Below, in pieces: positions 1 through 7,053 of a DNA stretch of 32,502 bases (position 1 is the stretch's first letter; each line of letters opens with the position of its first letter). Both the position numbers and the translations under genes were made by a program. This stretch comes from a virus. The notes beneath the pieces are model-generated. The model did no database searches. It saw nothing but the letters and a program-made list of their open reading frames with translations, and was not told where the DNA came from. The stretch spans positions 1 through 32,502 of the IMG/VR virus record IMGVR_UViG_3300047478_000114; one strand, given 5' to 3'.

Positions 1-2
1 GT

Positions 3-515
3 GCTTCAGATGGAAGCATGAACCTTTCCAGCATTCCTCTGGGTGATGAGACTCTTCTTGGAGTCTCTGGAGTTATTAAGGATGCATCTACACAGAAAGA
101 GGCAGTCAATATGGCTGCTAGAATGAACCGGGATAAGATATACCAAAAGATGTACGACAAGTCTGGCCTTAAGGTAAAGTTTGCCCTGGTCGAAGTGGCC
201 CCCGGTGTTAAGGTCCAGATGATGCAGGAAGTAGAGATGAGAGAGGCCCCTAAATTTGATGAGCCTATCCCGGAAGTCTCTGAGCATCCTGTGTGGAAGC
301 TGGCGAACAATGTGGTTGATAAGGGTACTAATGTATTCCTATGGTCTTCGGCTATCCGGGAGCTAGGATCATGGGGTAAGCAAGCAACTGCTAACAGGGA
401 GGCATCTGTAGTTCGTCCGGAAGTCGTGAAGGTTGAGCCGTTCGTAGTCGAACCGACTATCATAGAGACTCCAGCAGCTCAAATAGTGCAGGTTCCGGGA
501 CCGGTAGCACCGTAA
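3..515 (+). CDS. C-terminal part of an unknown rightward phage protein
   Basis: The frame is open to the left edge. An ATG at 18 exists, but only a GGA three bases upstream could serve as ribosome site, so the gene probably starts outside the window. From that ATG 165 residues follow: a soluble-looking helical first half (residues 20-60 rich in Lys, Met, Val), a Trp-containing segment near 90-120, and a Val/Pro/Glu-rich tail of about 35 residues ending in PGPVAP. No signal peptide or membrane segment is seen. It lies just upstream of a virion-like gene on the same strand, so a structural or assembly role is possible. I do not recognise the family. Confidence 0.6.
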   Translation, partial: ASDGSMNLSSIPLGDETLLGVSGVIKDASTQKEAVNMAARMNRDKIYQKMYDKSGLKVKFALVEVAPGVKVQMMQEVEMREAPKFDEPIPEVSEHPVWKLANNVVDKGTNVFLWSSAIRELGSWGKQATANREASVVRPEVVKVEPFVVEPTIIETPAAQIVQVPGPVAP

Positions 516-518
516 GGG

Positions 519-532
519 TGTCTCTAGAGACA
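519..532. repeat. Dispersed palindrome copy 1 (perfect, 16 bp)
   Basis: GTGTCTCTAGAGACAC at 518-533, three bases after the stop of the first gene. The most extended copy. Confidence 0.95.
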
Positions 533-632
533 CATCAGTGACGCTAGGTTGCTAGAGATGGACATACATTACCAGATAGATACAGTTGGATCTAGACTGG
601 AACACACAAAATAACAATTGGAGAACTAAAAG

Positions 633-1427
633 ATGGCAAGAAAAGTAATCAGTGGTGTATCTATTAATTCAGATGAGCGTGATCAGATCAATGATAACTT
701 TGCTGAGCTGTACTCTGGGACTATGGTGGTGGGGGTGACTGCTACGGCAGCAGAATTGAATTACCTAGACATTGCTGTGCTAGGTGCAGGGGCAAACAGT
801 AAGGCTGTTGTTCCTAATTCTGGTGGGGATTACAAGTGGCCTGACAATGGTATCTTTCAGTACTTCCAATTGAAGGATGCCGATGATACAGTACTCAGTG
901 CTACCTTGGAATACGTAAATGACCAGTGTGACTACACGTTGCAGCAGATGACCCCTGGTACTGGATTCCCCGGTACTGGTACTGTGCATAAATCTGGAGT
1001 ACGCAAGACAGGTAACATGAGGAAGACTGAGATGCTCATTGATCTCACTGGGACAAGCTCTGTTGCTACCGATCTGGATATCATTGGTACTCATGCGACT
1101 AACCCAGCTCATATCGGTAAGATCACCTCGGCTCTTAATGGGACTATCTTGATGGGCAAGGTGACTTGTCTGGAGGTTCCTGTAGGTGGTGCAGTAGATA
1201 TCGACCTGTATGCAGCAGATGAATCAACAGGTGCTCTTAGTGGCTTAGTCACTGATCTTACTGCTGATGTAGCATTAGTTACTGCTGGTGGTAACTGGAC
1301 ACTTGGCTTAGTGAAGACCATGACTGGTCTTCCGGCAGTCGATCAGTATCTCTATCTGACTTCAGGGGCTGCTACTGCTGGTACATATACGGCTGGTAAG
1401 TTTCTTATTGAGTTCTGGAGCTACTAA
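633..1427 (+). CDS. Virion-associated protein, decoration or fibre type
   Basis: 264 residues, ATG preceded by GGAG nine bases upstream. The N-terminal third contains TATAAELNYLD, a motif often met in phage fibre and head-fibre proteins. The rest is rich in Gly, Thr, Ala and Val with few charged residues, as in beta-rich virion surface proteins, and it ends KFLIEFWSY. It is the last gene of the rightward cluster and is followed within 11 bases by a terminator. Structural role is inferred from composition, the motif and position. It could be a head decoration protein rather than a tail component. Confidence 0.65.
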   Translation: MARKVISGVSINSDERDQINDNFAELYSGTMVVGVTATAAELNYLDIAVLGAGANSKAVVPNSGGDYKWPDNGIFQYFQLKDADDTVLSATLEYVNDQCDYTLQQMTPGTGFPGTGTVHKSGVRKTGNMRKTEMLIDLTGTSSVATDLDIIGTHATNPAHIGKITSALNGTILMGKVTCLEVPVGGAVDIDLYAADESTGALSGLVTDLTADVALVTAGGNWTLGLVKTMTGLPAVDQYLYLTSGAATAGTYTAGKFLIEFWSY

Positions 1428-1437
1428 GTAGAATTAT

Positions 1438-1471
1438 AAAGGACACCACTTGTTGCTAAGTGGTGTCCTTT
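1438..1471. terminator. Bidirectional intrinsic terminator between convergent gene clusters
   Basis: Perfect 14-bp inverted repeat (1438-1451 and 1458-1471) with a 6-base loop GTTGCT. T-rich sequence follows on the + strand (TTTTGTCTTTT, ending near 1479) and the complement of TATAAA precedes it for the opposite strand. It sits 10 bases after the virion gene and 6 bases from the stop of the lipoprotein gene on the other strand, so it can end transcription from both sides. Confidence 0.9.
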
Positions 1472-1477
1472 TGTCTT

Positions 1478-1840
1478 TTAATAGAAGCTATCTGCATATC
1501 CTTGGCAGTGCTTAATCTCATGTCTAAACATATACCACCAGTTCCATGCTAAATATACATCACATTGCTTAACAGTTCCATCTCCTACATACACAGTACT
1601 ACAGGCTGGTATCACACAGAAGTTCAGGAGACACGCTAAGATTGACTGGTGCCCATTACCTGATTCCCACAAACCCTCATGGCACTCCTTCTGAGTCTCC
1701 CAGAATCCTACCTCTACATGTACTATTACATCTCCCAGATATGCCCTCTGATCTACACCAGGCATTAATGATGGTCCCGGCATAGGGGCACACCCTGTGC
1801 ATATCAGAAAGAGTACTAGAAGTATCCACCTATAACTCAC
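1478..1840 (-). CDS. Lipoprotein with HExxHxxGxxD zincin-type motif
   Basis: 120 residues starting with GTG, five bases after a strong AGGAGG inside the end of the ribonucleotide reductase gene (overlap 11 bases). Residues 5-14 are hydrophobic and end in the lipobox LICTGC, giving a lipidated Cys17. The C-terminus carries H107-E108-x-x-H111-x-x-G114-x-x-D117, the pattern of an extended metzincin-like zinc site. Six further Cys in the mature part suggest disulfides outside the cytoplasm. Family knowledge: HExxH with a third ligand is typical of zinc peptidases. A lysis or envelope-modifying role is only inference, and the protein is very short for a peptidase. It is the last leftward gene before the terminator. 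Confidence 0.75.
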   Translation of the reverse strand: MSYRWILLVLFLICTGCAPMPGPSLMPGVDQRAYLGDVIVHVEVGFWETQKECHEGLWESGNGHQSILACLLNFCVIPACSTVYVGDGTVKQCDVYLAWNWWYMFRHEIKHCQGYADSFY

Positions 1841-3773
1841 ATTGCCCTCCTGAACAGGCTAGCTCACCTGTACTAGTTGTTGCATCTTCCTTCTCGAATT
1901 CCGGTAGACGCTCCCAGTTTATCTGAGGGAATCTATCAGCAGCTATTTCGTACTCCTCTTTGGTTATCTCTAGATACGGCTGGATCTCCTTGTCATACAC
2001 ATAGTCATCTAGGGGGAAGAACGATAGACCTCCTATAGAATCCCAATTGTCCCATACCCACGATTGTATCCCTAAGAAATCCCCATCAGTATAGTAGACA
2101 GTCTGGGAGGGATTCCCATCGCACCAATCATCTGAATAAGTCTTCCAGATCTCCAACTGCTTCATAGCGCCCATCTCTTTGGCACATACAGCTCCATCAG
2201 GTGACTTCATAGGGAACGAGAAGATTACCTTAGTGTCTCTAGAGACATGAGGTACACCTTCAGATATCATTAGGTCAGTTAAGGGGTCCTTGATGTCCTG
2301 TGTGACACGTCTGAAGTAGTACGGTGCGAACCTTGGGTGCATACCTGCGGATGTACCACAGAGTAACGATACGGTTCCAGATGGTTTTATGAGACCAAGC
2401 TGCTTACTGTGTGGGATACCTAATCTATCTGCCCATTCTATGTTGGTATCTTTAGCTACTTGTTTGAGTATCTTCAAGATCTCCTTTAGAGAAAACCTAC
2501 CAAACAACTCATTACTCTGATCAAATGTATAGAGGAATTTATCCCGTATGTTAGCAGAGTTAGGCTGACTTAGAACTGGGTGATCCATAATACCTGTGAG
2601 ACTTACCCCTAGTAACCTTTCCTCCTTCTGGTTATCCGACCAGATCTTTCTTAGATACCTGAAGTCACAGAGAGTACTCTGTATAGTTCCCAAGATGGTA
2701 GCCATACGGACCTTCTCCTTGAGAGTCTCTAAGGTATCCCCGGGTCTCACTACTACCTCAGTCAAGTTACAGATCCCACCTGAGTCCCTAAGGATTGCCT
2801 CTCCACACGGGTTGAGCCCATAAGATCCCTCATGCTCTCTCCCACAAGATGCTGCCCGTCTCTCCAATGCTACCTTATTGACTATCCCCCTCTCCCCCGA
2901 CTTGGATTCGTAGAGATTCTTCATCTCATCCAGAAAGCTGATCAGGTCAGGCTTCTCTGTGTATGCTACAGAGTTATTCGCTAAGGATCTCTCTGGATTC
3001 TGCAAGTAAAAGTCCCCGGACTTCGCTCGGGCCATACGGGAATCAGTAAGATTCGATAAGGAGATACAGGCGCTTCTCCGGACAGAACCTACGATTACAG
3101 TAGAAGCTATCTTGCAGATCAGATCGTGACACTCTATGCTATTCAAGCGTCGTCCTGTAGCCATCCTGAAAAGGCGTACTGTATACCGTAGTAAAGCATC
3201 AAGAGGGCCAGGACCGCTAGCACGACCACCAAAAGTCTTAAGTCTAGCACCAGCAGGACGGACAGCACTAAGATCCCACTTAGGGACATCACCGGCATAT
3301 AGCAAAGTGATAAGCTCCTTGAGTGCTTTGGCCCATCCGATCTTACTATCTTGCACTTTGATAACTGTCTCAGTCTCATACATTGTCTCCGCTATCTTAG
3401 GCATCTCATTGATATACTGACGCTCCACTGAGAAACCTACTCCGCATCCATTCATAAGCAAGTAGAATACCTCATCGAATACCCGAGGACTATTGACAGC
3501 TATGAAGGCACAGTTAAAGCCCGCGATCTGATCCCTCTCTAAAGCTTTACCAGCAGTCATCACTGAGCGCATAGAGGGCATCACTTGCTTCTCTCTGACA
3601 GACTGGAAGACTTCCTTTAAGTCTCTAGAGACATCTTCTGGAAACCTTGGAGACCAGAAGTCTTCCAGTCGATCTATTGTCTCTGACCATGTACCCTCCC
3701 TACGATTCTTAGAGACTCTCCAGCGGGAGTACTTGGAGAGATGTATGTATGCTTCTAGTTGCTTATTGATCAA
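1830..3773 (-). CDS. nrdJ: Adenosylcobalamin-dependent (class II) ribonucleoside-triphosphate reductase
   Basis: 647 residues. Converts ribonucleotides to deoxyribonucleotides using a B12 radical, supplying replication. Visible signatures: Cys88 in GFNCAF, Cys323-x-Glu325 in NPCGEA, Cys335 in CNLTEV (radical and redox residues in the order of the Lactobacillus leichmannii-type monomeric enzyme), the IKPSGTVSLL loop, and the C-terminal redox pair Cys640/Cys645 with the same spacing as in that enzyme. It is shorter than the roughly 740-residue bacterial enzyme. Start is TTG with GGGAG upstream and overlaps the stop of the preceding gene by 4 bases; alternatives are not excluded. Two copies of the dispersed palindrome lie inside it. 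Confidence 0.95.
   Translation of the reverse strand: MINKQLEAYIHLSKYSRWRVSKNRREGTWSETIDRLEDFWSPRFPEDVSRDLKEVFQSVREKQVMPSMRSVMTAGKALERDQIAGFNCAFIAVNSPRVFDEVFYLLMNGCGVGFSVERQYINEMPKIAETMYETETVIKVQDSKIGWAKALKELITLLYAGDVPKWDLSAVRPAGARLKTFGGRASGPGPLDALLRYTVRLFRMATGRRLNSIECHDLICKIASTVIVGSVRRSACISLSNLTDSRMARAKSGDFYLQNPERSLANNSVAYTEKPDLISFLDEMKNLYESKSGERGIVNKVALERRAASCGREHEGSYGLNPCGEAILRDSGGICNLTEVVVRPGDTLETLKEKVRMATILGTIQSTLCDFRYLRKIWSDNQKEERLLGVSLTGIMDHPVLSQPNSANIRDKFLYTFDQSNELFGRFSLKEILKILKQVAKDTNIEWADRLGIPHSKQLGLIKPSGTVSLLCGTSAGMHPRFAPYYFRRVTQDIKDPLTDLMISEGVPHVSRDTKVIFSFPMKSPDGAVCAKEMGAMKQLEIWKTYSDDWCDGNPSQTVYYTDGDFLGIQSWVWDNWDSIGGLSFFPLDDYVYDKEIQPYLEITKEEYEIAADRFPQINWERLPEFEKEDATTSTGELACSGGQCEL
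2234..2247. repeat. Dispersed palindrome copy 2 (perfect 14 bp)
   Basis: Inside nrdJ, read as VSRD on the coding strand. Confidence 0.95.
3620..3633. repeat. Dispersed palindrome copy 3 (perfect 12-bp core)
   Basis: Inside nrdJ near its start; outermost left base is A. Encodes VSRD. Confidence 0.95.
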
Positions 3774-4078
3774 TTCAATTCTCCCGGCTCTTCAGAGAGC
3801 TTGTATAAAGTGAATCTTGGACTATTAGCATACCCGGCGTAATCTTTCGGAACTATAGATTCTAAGAACTCTATATCATCACTAGTCAACAGGGGATGAA
3901 ATCGTCTGCAATCATCAAAAGAATACTCCTCCATATCAAGGCACTTATCTGGTTCTACTCGTGACAGTACCTCCTTCAGTTTCCTGATAAAAACCTCATC
4001 ACATCTTAGTGACTTCTCTACTAAACCAATACCAGCACAGTCCACTTGTATGACTAATAGGTACTCTTTATTGATCAT
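3770..4078 (-). CDS. Unknown phage protein, 102 aa
   Basis: ATG with GGGAGAG seven bases upstream; the start overlaps the previous stop as GAATGA and its own end overlaps the reductase start. Acidic, mixed alpha/beta composition with Cys residues at 14, 26, 46 and 57 but no recognisable motif. Its tight coupling directly ahead of nrdJ suggests co-translation, not a proven functional link. Confidence 0.8.
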   Translation of the reverse strand: MINKEYLLVIQVDCAGIGLVEKSLRCDEVFIRKLKEVLSRVEPDKCLDMEEYSFDDCRRFHPLLTSDDIEFLESIVPKDYAGYANSPRFTLYKLSEEPGELN

Positions 4079-4293
4079 TCAATCTCTCCCGAATTCCCCA
4101 CAGAACTATAAGACCTTAACCACTCCTCTATGATCTTCGGTAGGAAATCCTCCAGGTTATCTATTACATGTGGCTTGATGTACCCCAGTGCTATCGACTG
4201 GAGATACGCTATGTGTACGTGGTGCTCCTGACCGGACTTCCCTTCGATCACTAGGTATCTTGTGCCATCTTCAGCTATCTTCTCGACTGTCAT
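4075..4293 (-). CDS. Unknown phage protein, 72 aa
   Basis: ATG start, with only a weak GAG upstream, lying inside the end of the preceding 51-codon gene, so translational coupling is likely. The first 30 residues look like a small beta sheet (repeated Val/Ile/Tyr), followed by an amphipathic helix with two Trp-flanking acidic patches. No family recognised. Confidence 0.75.
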   Translation of the reverse strand: MTVEKIAEDGTRYLVIEGKSGQEHHVHIAYLQSIALGYIKPHVIDNLEDFLPKIIEEWLRSYSSVGNSGEIE

Positions 4294-4426
4294 TAGGATT
4301 CTCTAGCTCCTCATTGATCTTATCTATTAGGTAGTTCAAGGCATCTGCTATATCATACCTTAGATCAACACAAAATCCATCAGGTATGATCCTCTTGATC
4401 TCTGTGTAATCTATATGGTCAATCAT
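4271..4426 (-). CDS. Small acidic phage protein, 51 aa
   Basis: ATG with GAGGTG four bases upstream. Fills what would otherwise be a 125-base gap; overlaps its upstream neighbour by 8 bases and its downstream neighbour by 23. The sequence has a hydrophobic helix around residues 24-40 (ADALNYLIDKI) followed by an acidic tail. Function unknown. Confidence 0.7.
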   Translation of the reverse strand: MIDHIDYTEIKRIIPDGFCVDLRYDIADALNYLIDKINEELENPNDSREDS

Positions 4427-4613
4427 CTATCACCTCTATGCGTAGTCCGTGGATATACGGGAATTGTCCCAGGTCAACCTTGCCGATTGTCCATTTGAGT
4501 TCTTCCTGTAGCTGTTCTATCTGATACCATTTGAGTCTAATACCAACCGGCCTCTGACCAGATAGCATCTCTATGGTATCTGCTTGCTCCTTGATCTGAT
4601 CATACAGAGTCAT
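4419..4613 (-). CDS. Unknown small phage protein, 64 aa
   Basis: ATG start five bases after the stop of the ThyX-like gene, with a weak AGGTAA. Helical first 40 residues (KEQADTIEMLSG, WYQIEQLQEEL) and a short beta-like C-terminus (GLRIEVIDD). No motif recognised. Confidence 0.75.
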   Translation of the reverse strand: MTLYDQIKEQADTIEMLSGQRPVGIRLKWYQIEQLQEELKWTIGKVDLGQFPYIHGLRIEVIDD

Positions 4614-4618
4614 ATGTA

Positions 4619-5161
4619 TTACCTGATGTCATCATAAGTAACCCCTAAGAATTCAGGATGATCTAGTTGATCCATAAGCTCTCCTATAAAGTACTGCCAC
4701 TCAGGAAGCTTATGGGTAGCTCGTTGCTTACACATGTTCCTTAAGGTCTTATAGTTCACGGAGACTATCCTTCGTTGCAAGAAGGATTCCGGGAGATGTG
4801 CCTTGAGCATCTTGAAGCAACCTGTGTCTCTCCACTTGTTGAGTATCTCTAGTATCCTATGGTCAATACCCCCCTCGAAGTCTGACTGCTCTAGCCTGTG
4901 CATCATCAATGTATGCATGGTGGATTCAGATTGCTTTGTTATGCCTACTCGGTAGGTGTCCATCTGTTGCCACCAGTACCTTGGTGCTGTGACATCTAGC
5001 CATACTTGGATACTCTCGGCAAACTTATTGTGCCCTCCGTCTCTAGAGACAAGCCTCTTAGCTACCCTTTCAGAAGGCTCAGAGTTATAGCTTAGGGATA
5101 AACCTAGCAGGGCTTCATCATAACCATATTCTTTTAGTATCTTTACGTTCATCCATGTCAC
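4619..5161 (-). CDS. ThyX-like protein lacking the usual RHRxxS signature
   Basis: 180 residues. The order of segments resembles flavin-dependent thymidylate synthase: an SYNSEPS segment, a helix with APRYWWQQMDTYRVG, a KQSESTMH block where ThyX has its RHRxxS and flavin-contact region, and a C-terminal SVNYKTLRNMCKQR helix like the ThyX stretch before its final substrate-binding residues. The canonical RHR motif is absent, so catalysis is doubtful. The neighbourhood (reductase, dUTPase) fits thymidylate metabolism. Start: GTG overlapping the previous stop as GTGA; ATG at 5152 with AGGGTGA upstream is equally possible. A palindrome copy encodes VSRD near residue 37. The family assignment is by eye. 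Confidence 0.5.
   Translation of the reverse strand: MTWMNVKILKEYGYDEALLGLSLSYNSEPSERVAKRLVSRDGGHNKFAESIQVWLDVTAPRYWWQQMDTYRVGITKQSESTMHTLMMHRLEQSDFEGGIDHRILEILNKWRDTGCFKMLKAHLPESFLQRRIVSVNYKTLRNMCKQRATHKLPEWQYFIGELMDQLDHPEFLGVTYDDIR
5038..5051. repeat. Dispersed palindrome copy 4 (perfect core)
   Basis: Inside the ThyX-like gene; left outer base C. Encodes VSRD. Confidence 0.95.
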
Positions 5162-5454
5162 CCTACAGGGTCCTCCTCAATCGTTGAATCTAGCTCAGTG
5201 CTGTTGGAAGGATTCCAACGGAATGCATAAAGAGGACACTGAGGTGCCGTACACTCACTTATGGATTTCTTCCAGCCACTATCAGGCATACTGTCAGCAG
5301 TACCCCCAACACAATGGAAGCACATCGCCTTGATAGCCATAGACTTACTGTGTGGATTCTCTCGGCTCTTCTTGATCCAGTTGTATTCATTAGGCTTCAG
5401 CGTGCCATCTTCTAGTTTCTCTGTTCGTATCCGTAAGACTTCTGCTATATCCAT
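5158..5454 (-). CDS. Small Cys-rich protein of the CxxC...CxxxCPLYxxR type
   Basis: 98 residues from ATG 5454, chosen over a longer frame because GGGGGT lies just upstream and the previous gene has just ended. Residues around 44-82 contain KAMCFHCVGG and ECTAPQCPLYAFRWNP, a pattern I know from many small phage and prophage proteins of unknown role in which four Cys probably bind a metal. The last 15 residues are acidic. Function unknown. Confidence 0.75.
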   Translation of the reverse strand: MDIAEVLRIRTEKLEDGTLKPNEYNWIKKSRENPHSKSMAIKAMCFHCVGGTADSMPDSGWKKSISECTAPQCPLYAFRWNPSNSTELDSTIEEDPVG

Positions 5455-5458
5455 ATTA

Positions 5459-5686
5459 TTACCCCCACCAGATCCACGTTTGATCCCTCTCGGATATATA
5501 CATGGGCTCATATCCAGCCTTCAGCAAAGCCATGTGAACATCATGAGGTATCCTACCATTCACATTGACACCCTCAAGGCCACCTCTTGCTGCCTCGCGG
5601 ATAAGCCCTTCGATCTTCTCTATGCTCTTAGGAATTGAAGCCATCTCCCTGGCCTGTTCTGCCGTAAAGGTTATCCTTATGTCCAT
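5459..5686 (-). CDS. Unknown phage protein, 75 aa
   Basis: ATG 5686 with GAGG five bases upstream; an in-frame GTG six bases earlier is the alternative. Starts inside the end of the preceding gene. Beta strand (MDIRITFTAEQ), a helix, then a segment VNVNGRIPHDVHMALLKAGYEPMY that looks like a small globular domain; ends in aromatic WIWWG. No family recognised. Confidence 0.7.
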   Translation of the reverse strand: MDIRITFTAEQAREMASIPKSIEKIEGLIREAARGGLEGVNVNGRIPHDVHMALLKAGYEPMYISERDQTWIWWG

Positions 5687-5979
5687 AGCCACCTCGCATT
5701 GTTTCTTCTTGGTGCATAAGAGTATTCATCTAGGTCATTGTATAGTAACCTACGTGTCTGTTGGCTCTCCTTGTGTCTCAAGATTCTATTGAGTTCCCTA
5801 CGGAACCAAGCAGGTGCATAATTCCATCTTCTTGAATCCATCCGGAATTCTCTTAGAGTTACTTCTAGTTCCTCTTCAGTCTGCGGAACGTATAGCCACT
5901 TGAATCCAGCGACTCTCTCCAACCTCATCTTCTGGTAGCCTCTTAGCTTCATACGCTTTCTCCGGATGGTTCTGCTCAT
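5677..5979 (-). CDS. Basic Arg-rich phage protein, 100 aa
   Basis: ATG with GGGAGGA seven bases upstream, one base after the previous stop. The sequence carries about twenty Arg, clustered at residues 3-22 and 50-78, and several Trp and Tyr. The charge suggests nucleic-acid contact, which is inference. No domain recognised. Confidence 0.75.
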   Translation of the reverse strand: MSRTIRRKRMKLRGYQKMRLERVAGFKWLYVPQTEEELEVTLREFRMDSRRWNYAPAWFRRELNRILRHKESQQTRRLLYNDLDEYSYAPRRNNARWLWT

Positions 5980-5980
5980 G

Positions 5981-6163
5981 CTATTCCTCCCAGTATTCTC
6001 CTAGAATAAACTGTGCATCTAAACACATCTGTCTGCCTACCATCTGGTTCTCTATGGACTTCTCTCCGGTTGATAGCTGATCTAAGCGCATAGCTATAGA
6101 CCTCCAGGTGAGACCATCCGTCAGCCTCCATTGCTTTATCTTTAGGGCATCCTCACGAGTCAT
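5981..6163 (-). CDS. Small helical protein, possibly HTH, 60 aa
   Basis: ATG 6163 is preferred: it overlaps the stop of the upstream zinc-ribbon gene as TAATG and has AGAGGG seven bases upstream; two earlier in-frame starts exist. Residues about 15-35 (WRLTDGLTWRSIAMRLDQLS) resemble a helix-turn-helix. A DNA-binding role is possible but unproven. Confidence 0.65.
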   Translation of the reverse strand: MTREDALKIKQWRLTDGLTWRSIAMRLDQLSTGEKSIENQMVGRQMCLDAQFILGEYWEE

Positions 6164-6300
6164 TACCATTCCCTCTTGGTTCGTTTGCACTTCGGACAGT
6201 ATAGCTTGATGAGGTACGCGTTGTCAGTACCGACAGCATATAAGATATCCATAAGCATATCCTTCCAGAATCCCTCACACTCCTTACAGTTATACTCCAT
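6163..6300 (-). CDS. Small zinc-ribbon protein, 45 aa
   Basis: ATG with AAGGAGAGG upstream, directly after the previous stop. Two CxxC pairs (CKEC at 5-8, CPKC at 35-38) spaced like a zinc ribbon, with a hydrophobic helix between them. Ends in a basic stretch. Role unknown. Confidence 0.7.
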   Translation of the reverse strand: MEYNCKECEGFWKDMLMDILYAVGTDNAYLIKLYCPKCKRTKREW

Positions 6301-6302
6301 AG

Positions 6303-6482
6303 CTACCTCTCCTTGTCCACCCCAAGCTTGATTACTTTACTAGAGTATCCAATGTCATCAATACAAATGCTAAAGGTTCTCAACTTGCATCCCCATGAAG
6401 ATCCATCTGGCTCAAACAATCCGAACTCCACATCAAAGTCTTCGTAAGCAGAAAGTTCCTCAATCAATTCCTTAACTTTCAT
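6303..6482 (-). CDS. Unknown acidic phage protein, 59 aa
   Basis: ATG with GGAGAG eight bases upstream; starts 5 bases after the previous stop. Begins MKVKELIEELSAYEDFDVEF, a layout common to small phage proteins with one helix then a beta hairpin. No function known. Confidence 0.7.
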   Translation of the reverse strand: MKVKELIEELSAYEDFDVEFGLFEPDGSSWGCKLRTFSICIDDIGYSSKVIKLGVDKER

Positions 6483-6486
6483 ATAG

Positions 6487-6654
6487 TTATCTCTCCATAT
6501 CTTTGAGATCCTTCAGTCTCATCTTGGTCTCCATGTCTCTAGAGACAACTCTTGGCCAAGGACCTACGAATACCTTCGTGGGTTCCAACAGACGACCCTT
6601 AGTGCATACCTTATCGCATCCATTGTGAGCCTTGTTGCATACACAGATTACCAT
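6487..6654 (-). CDS. Small Cys-containing protein, 55 aa
   Basis: ATG inside the end of the upstream gene (overlap 7 bases), suggesting re-initiation; its own Shine-Dalgarno is weak. Four Cys in the first 17 residues (CVC at 4-6, C13, C17) could bind a metal. A copy of the dispersed palindrome encodes VSRD at residues 37-40. Role unknown. Confidence 0.65.
   Translation of the reverse strand: MVICVCNKAHNGCDKVCTKGRLLEPTKVFVGPWPRVVSRDMETKMRLKDLKDMER
6534..6547. repeat. Dispersed palindrome copy 5 (perfect 14 bp)
   Basis: Inside the 55-aa Cys gene. Encodes VSRD. Confidence 0.95.
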
Positions 6655-6809
6655 ACGTCAAACCTATCGAATAACTCTTGTTCCTCCCACTCTGATTCCT
6701 CTAGATCTAATGGCCAAGCTGACGGACTCTTCCAGTTTTCCTCTAGCCAGTTCTCCTTGAATCTATCAAGTTCTGCCTTAGCTTTCTCAATGTATTCTTG
6801 TAGTGTCAC
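6648..6809 (-). CDS. Acidic Trp-rich small protein, 53 aa
   Basis: GTG start overlapping the upstream stop as GTGA, with AGGAGG eight bases upstream. One long amphipathic helix (residues 3-25) then a Glu/Trp-rich C-terminal half. Net charge strongly negative. No family recognised. Confidence 0.65.
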   Translation of the reverse strand: MTLQEYIEKAKAELDRFKENWLEENWKSPSAWPLDLEESEWEEQELFDRFDVW

Positions 6810-7051
6810 TTATAAATCCTCCTGCCAGCTTTAAAGTTCTCAGCATCTCCATAGGTAGTCGCATAGCCATCATTAGACCACCCAACTTTACCATCAGTAC
6901 CCAGCTTGAATCCCCCATGACTCGAAGAGTCTCTTGATAGGGGGGTCCCACAGTGGGCACATGGCATACCCACAAACTTATTCCTTTGATCTACAGGGAG
7001 GATTAGCTCCTCAGTGTAACCACATTGTTCACAGTAGTATTCATAAAGCAT
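6806..7051 (-). CDS. FmdB-like zinc-ribbon protein
   Basis: 81 residues. Begins LYEYYCEQCGYTEE, then CAHCGTPL at about 32-39, the two CxxC knuckles of the FmdB/CxxC regulatory-protein type. The C-terminal half is Gly/Ser-rich. ATG follows AAGGAG by five bases and sits 2 bases beyond the RNA ligase stop. The molecular role of phage members is not known. Confidence 0.8.
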   Translation of the reverse strand: MLYEYYCEQCGYTEELILPVDQRNKFVGMPCAHCGTPLSRDSSSHGGFKLGTDGKVGWSNDGYATTYGDAENFKAGRRIYK

Positions 7052-7053
7052 AC

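Noticed and set aside
48-67. GAGACTC / GAGTCTC hairpin
   Set aside because: 7-bp stem in coding DNA, not related to the 14-bp palindrome; likely chance.
6-287. 93-codon ORF on the minus strand at the left edge
   Set aside because: Antisense to the rightward gene and without a ribosome site.
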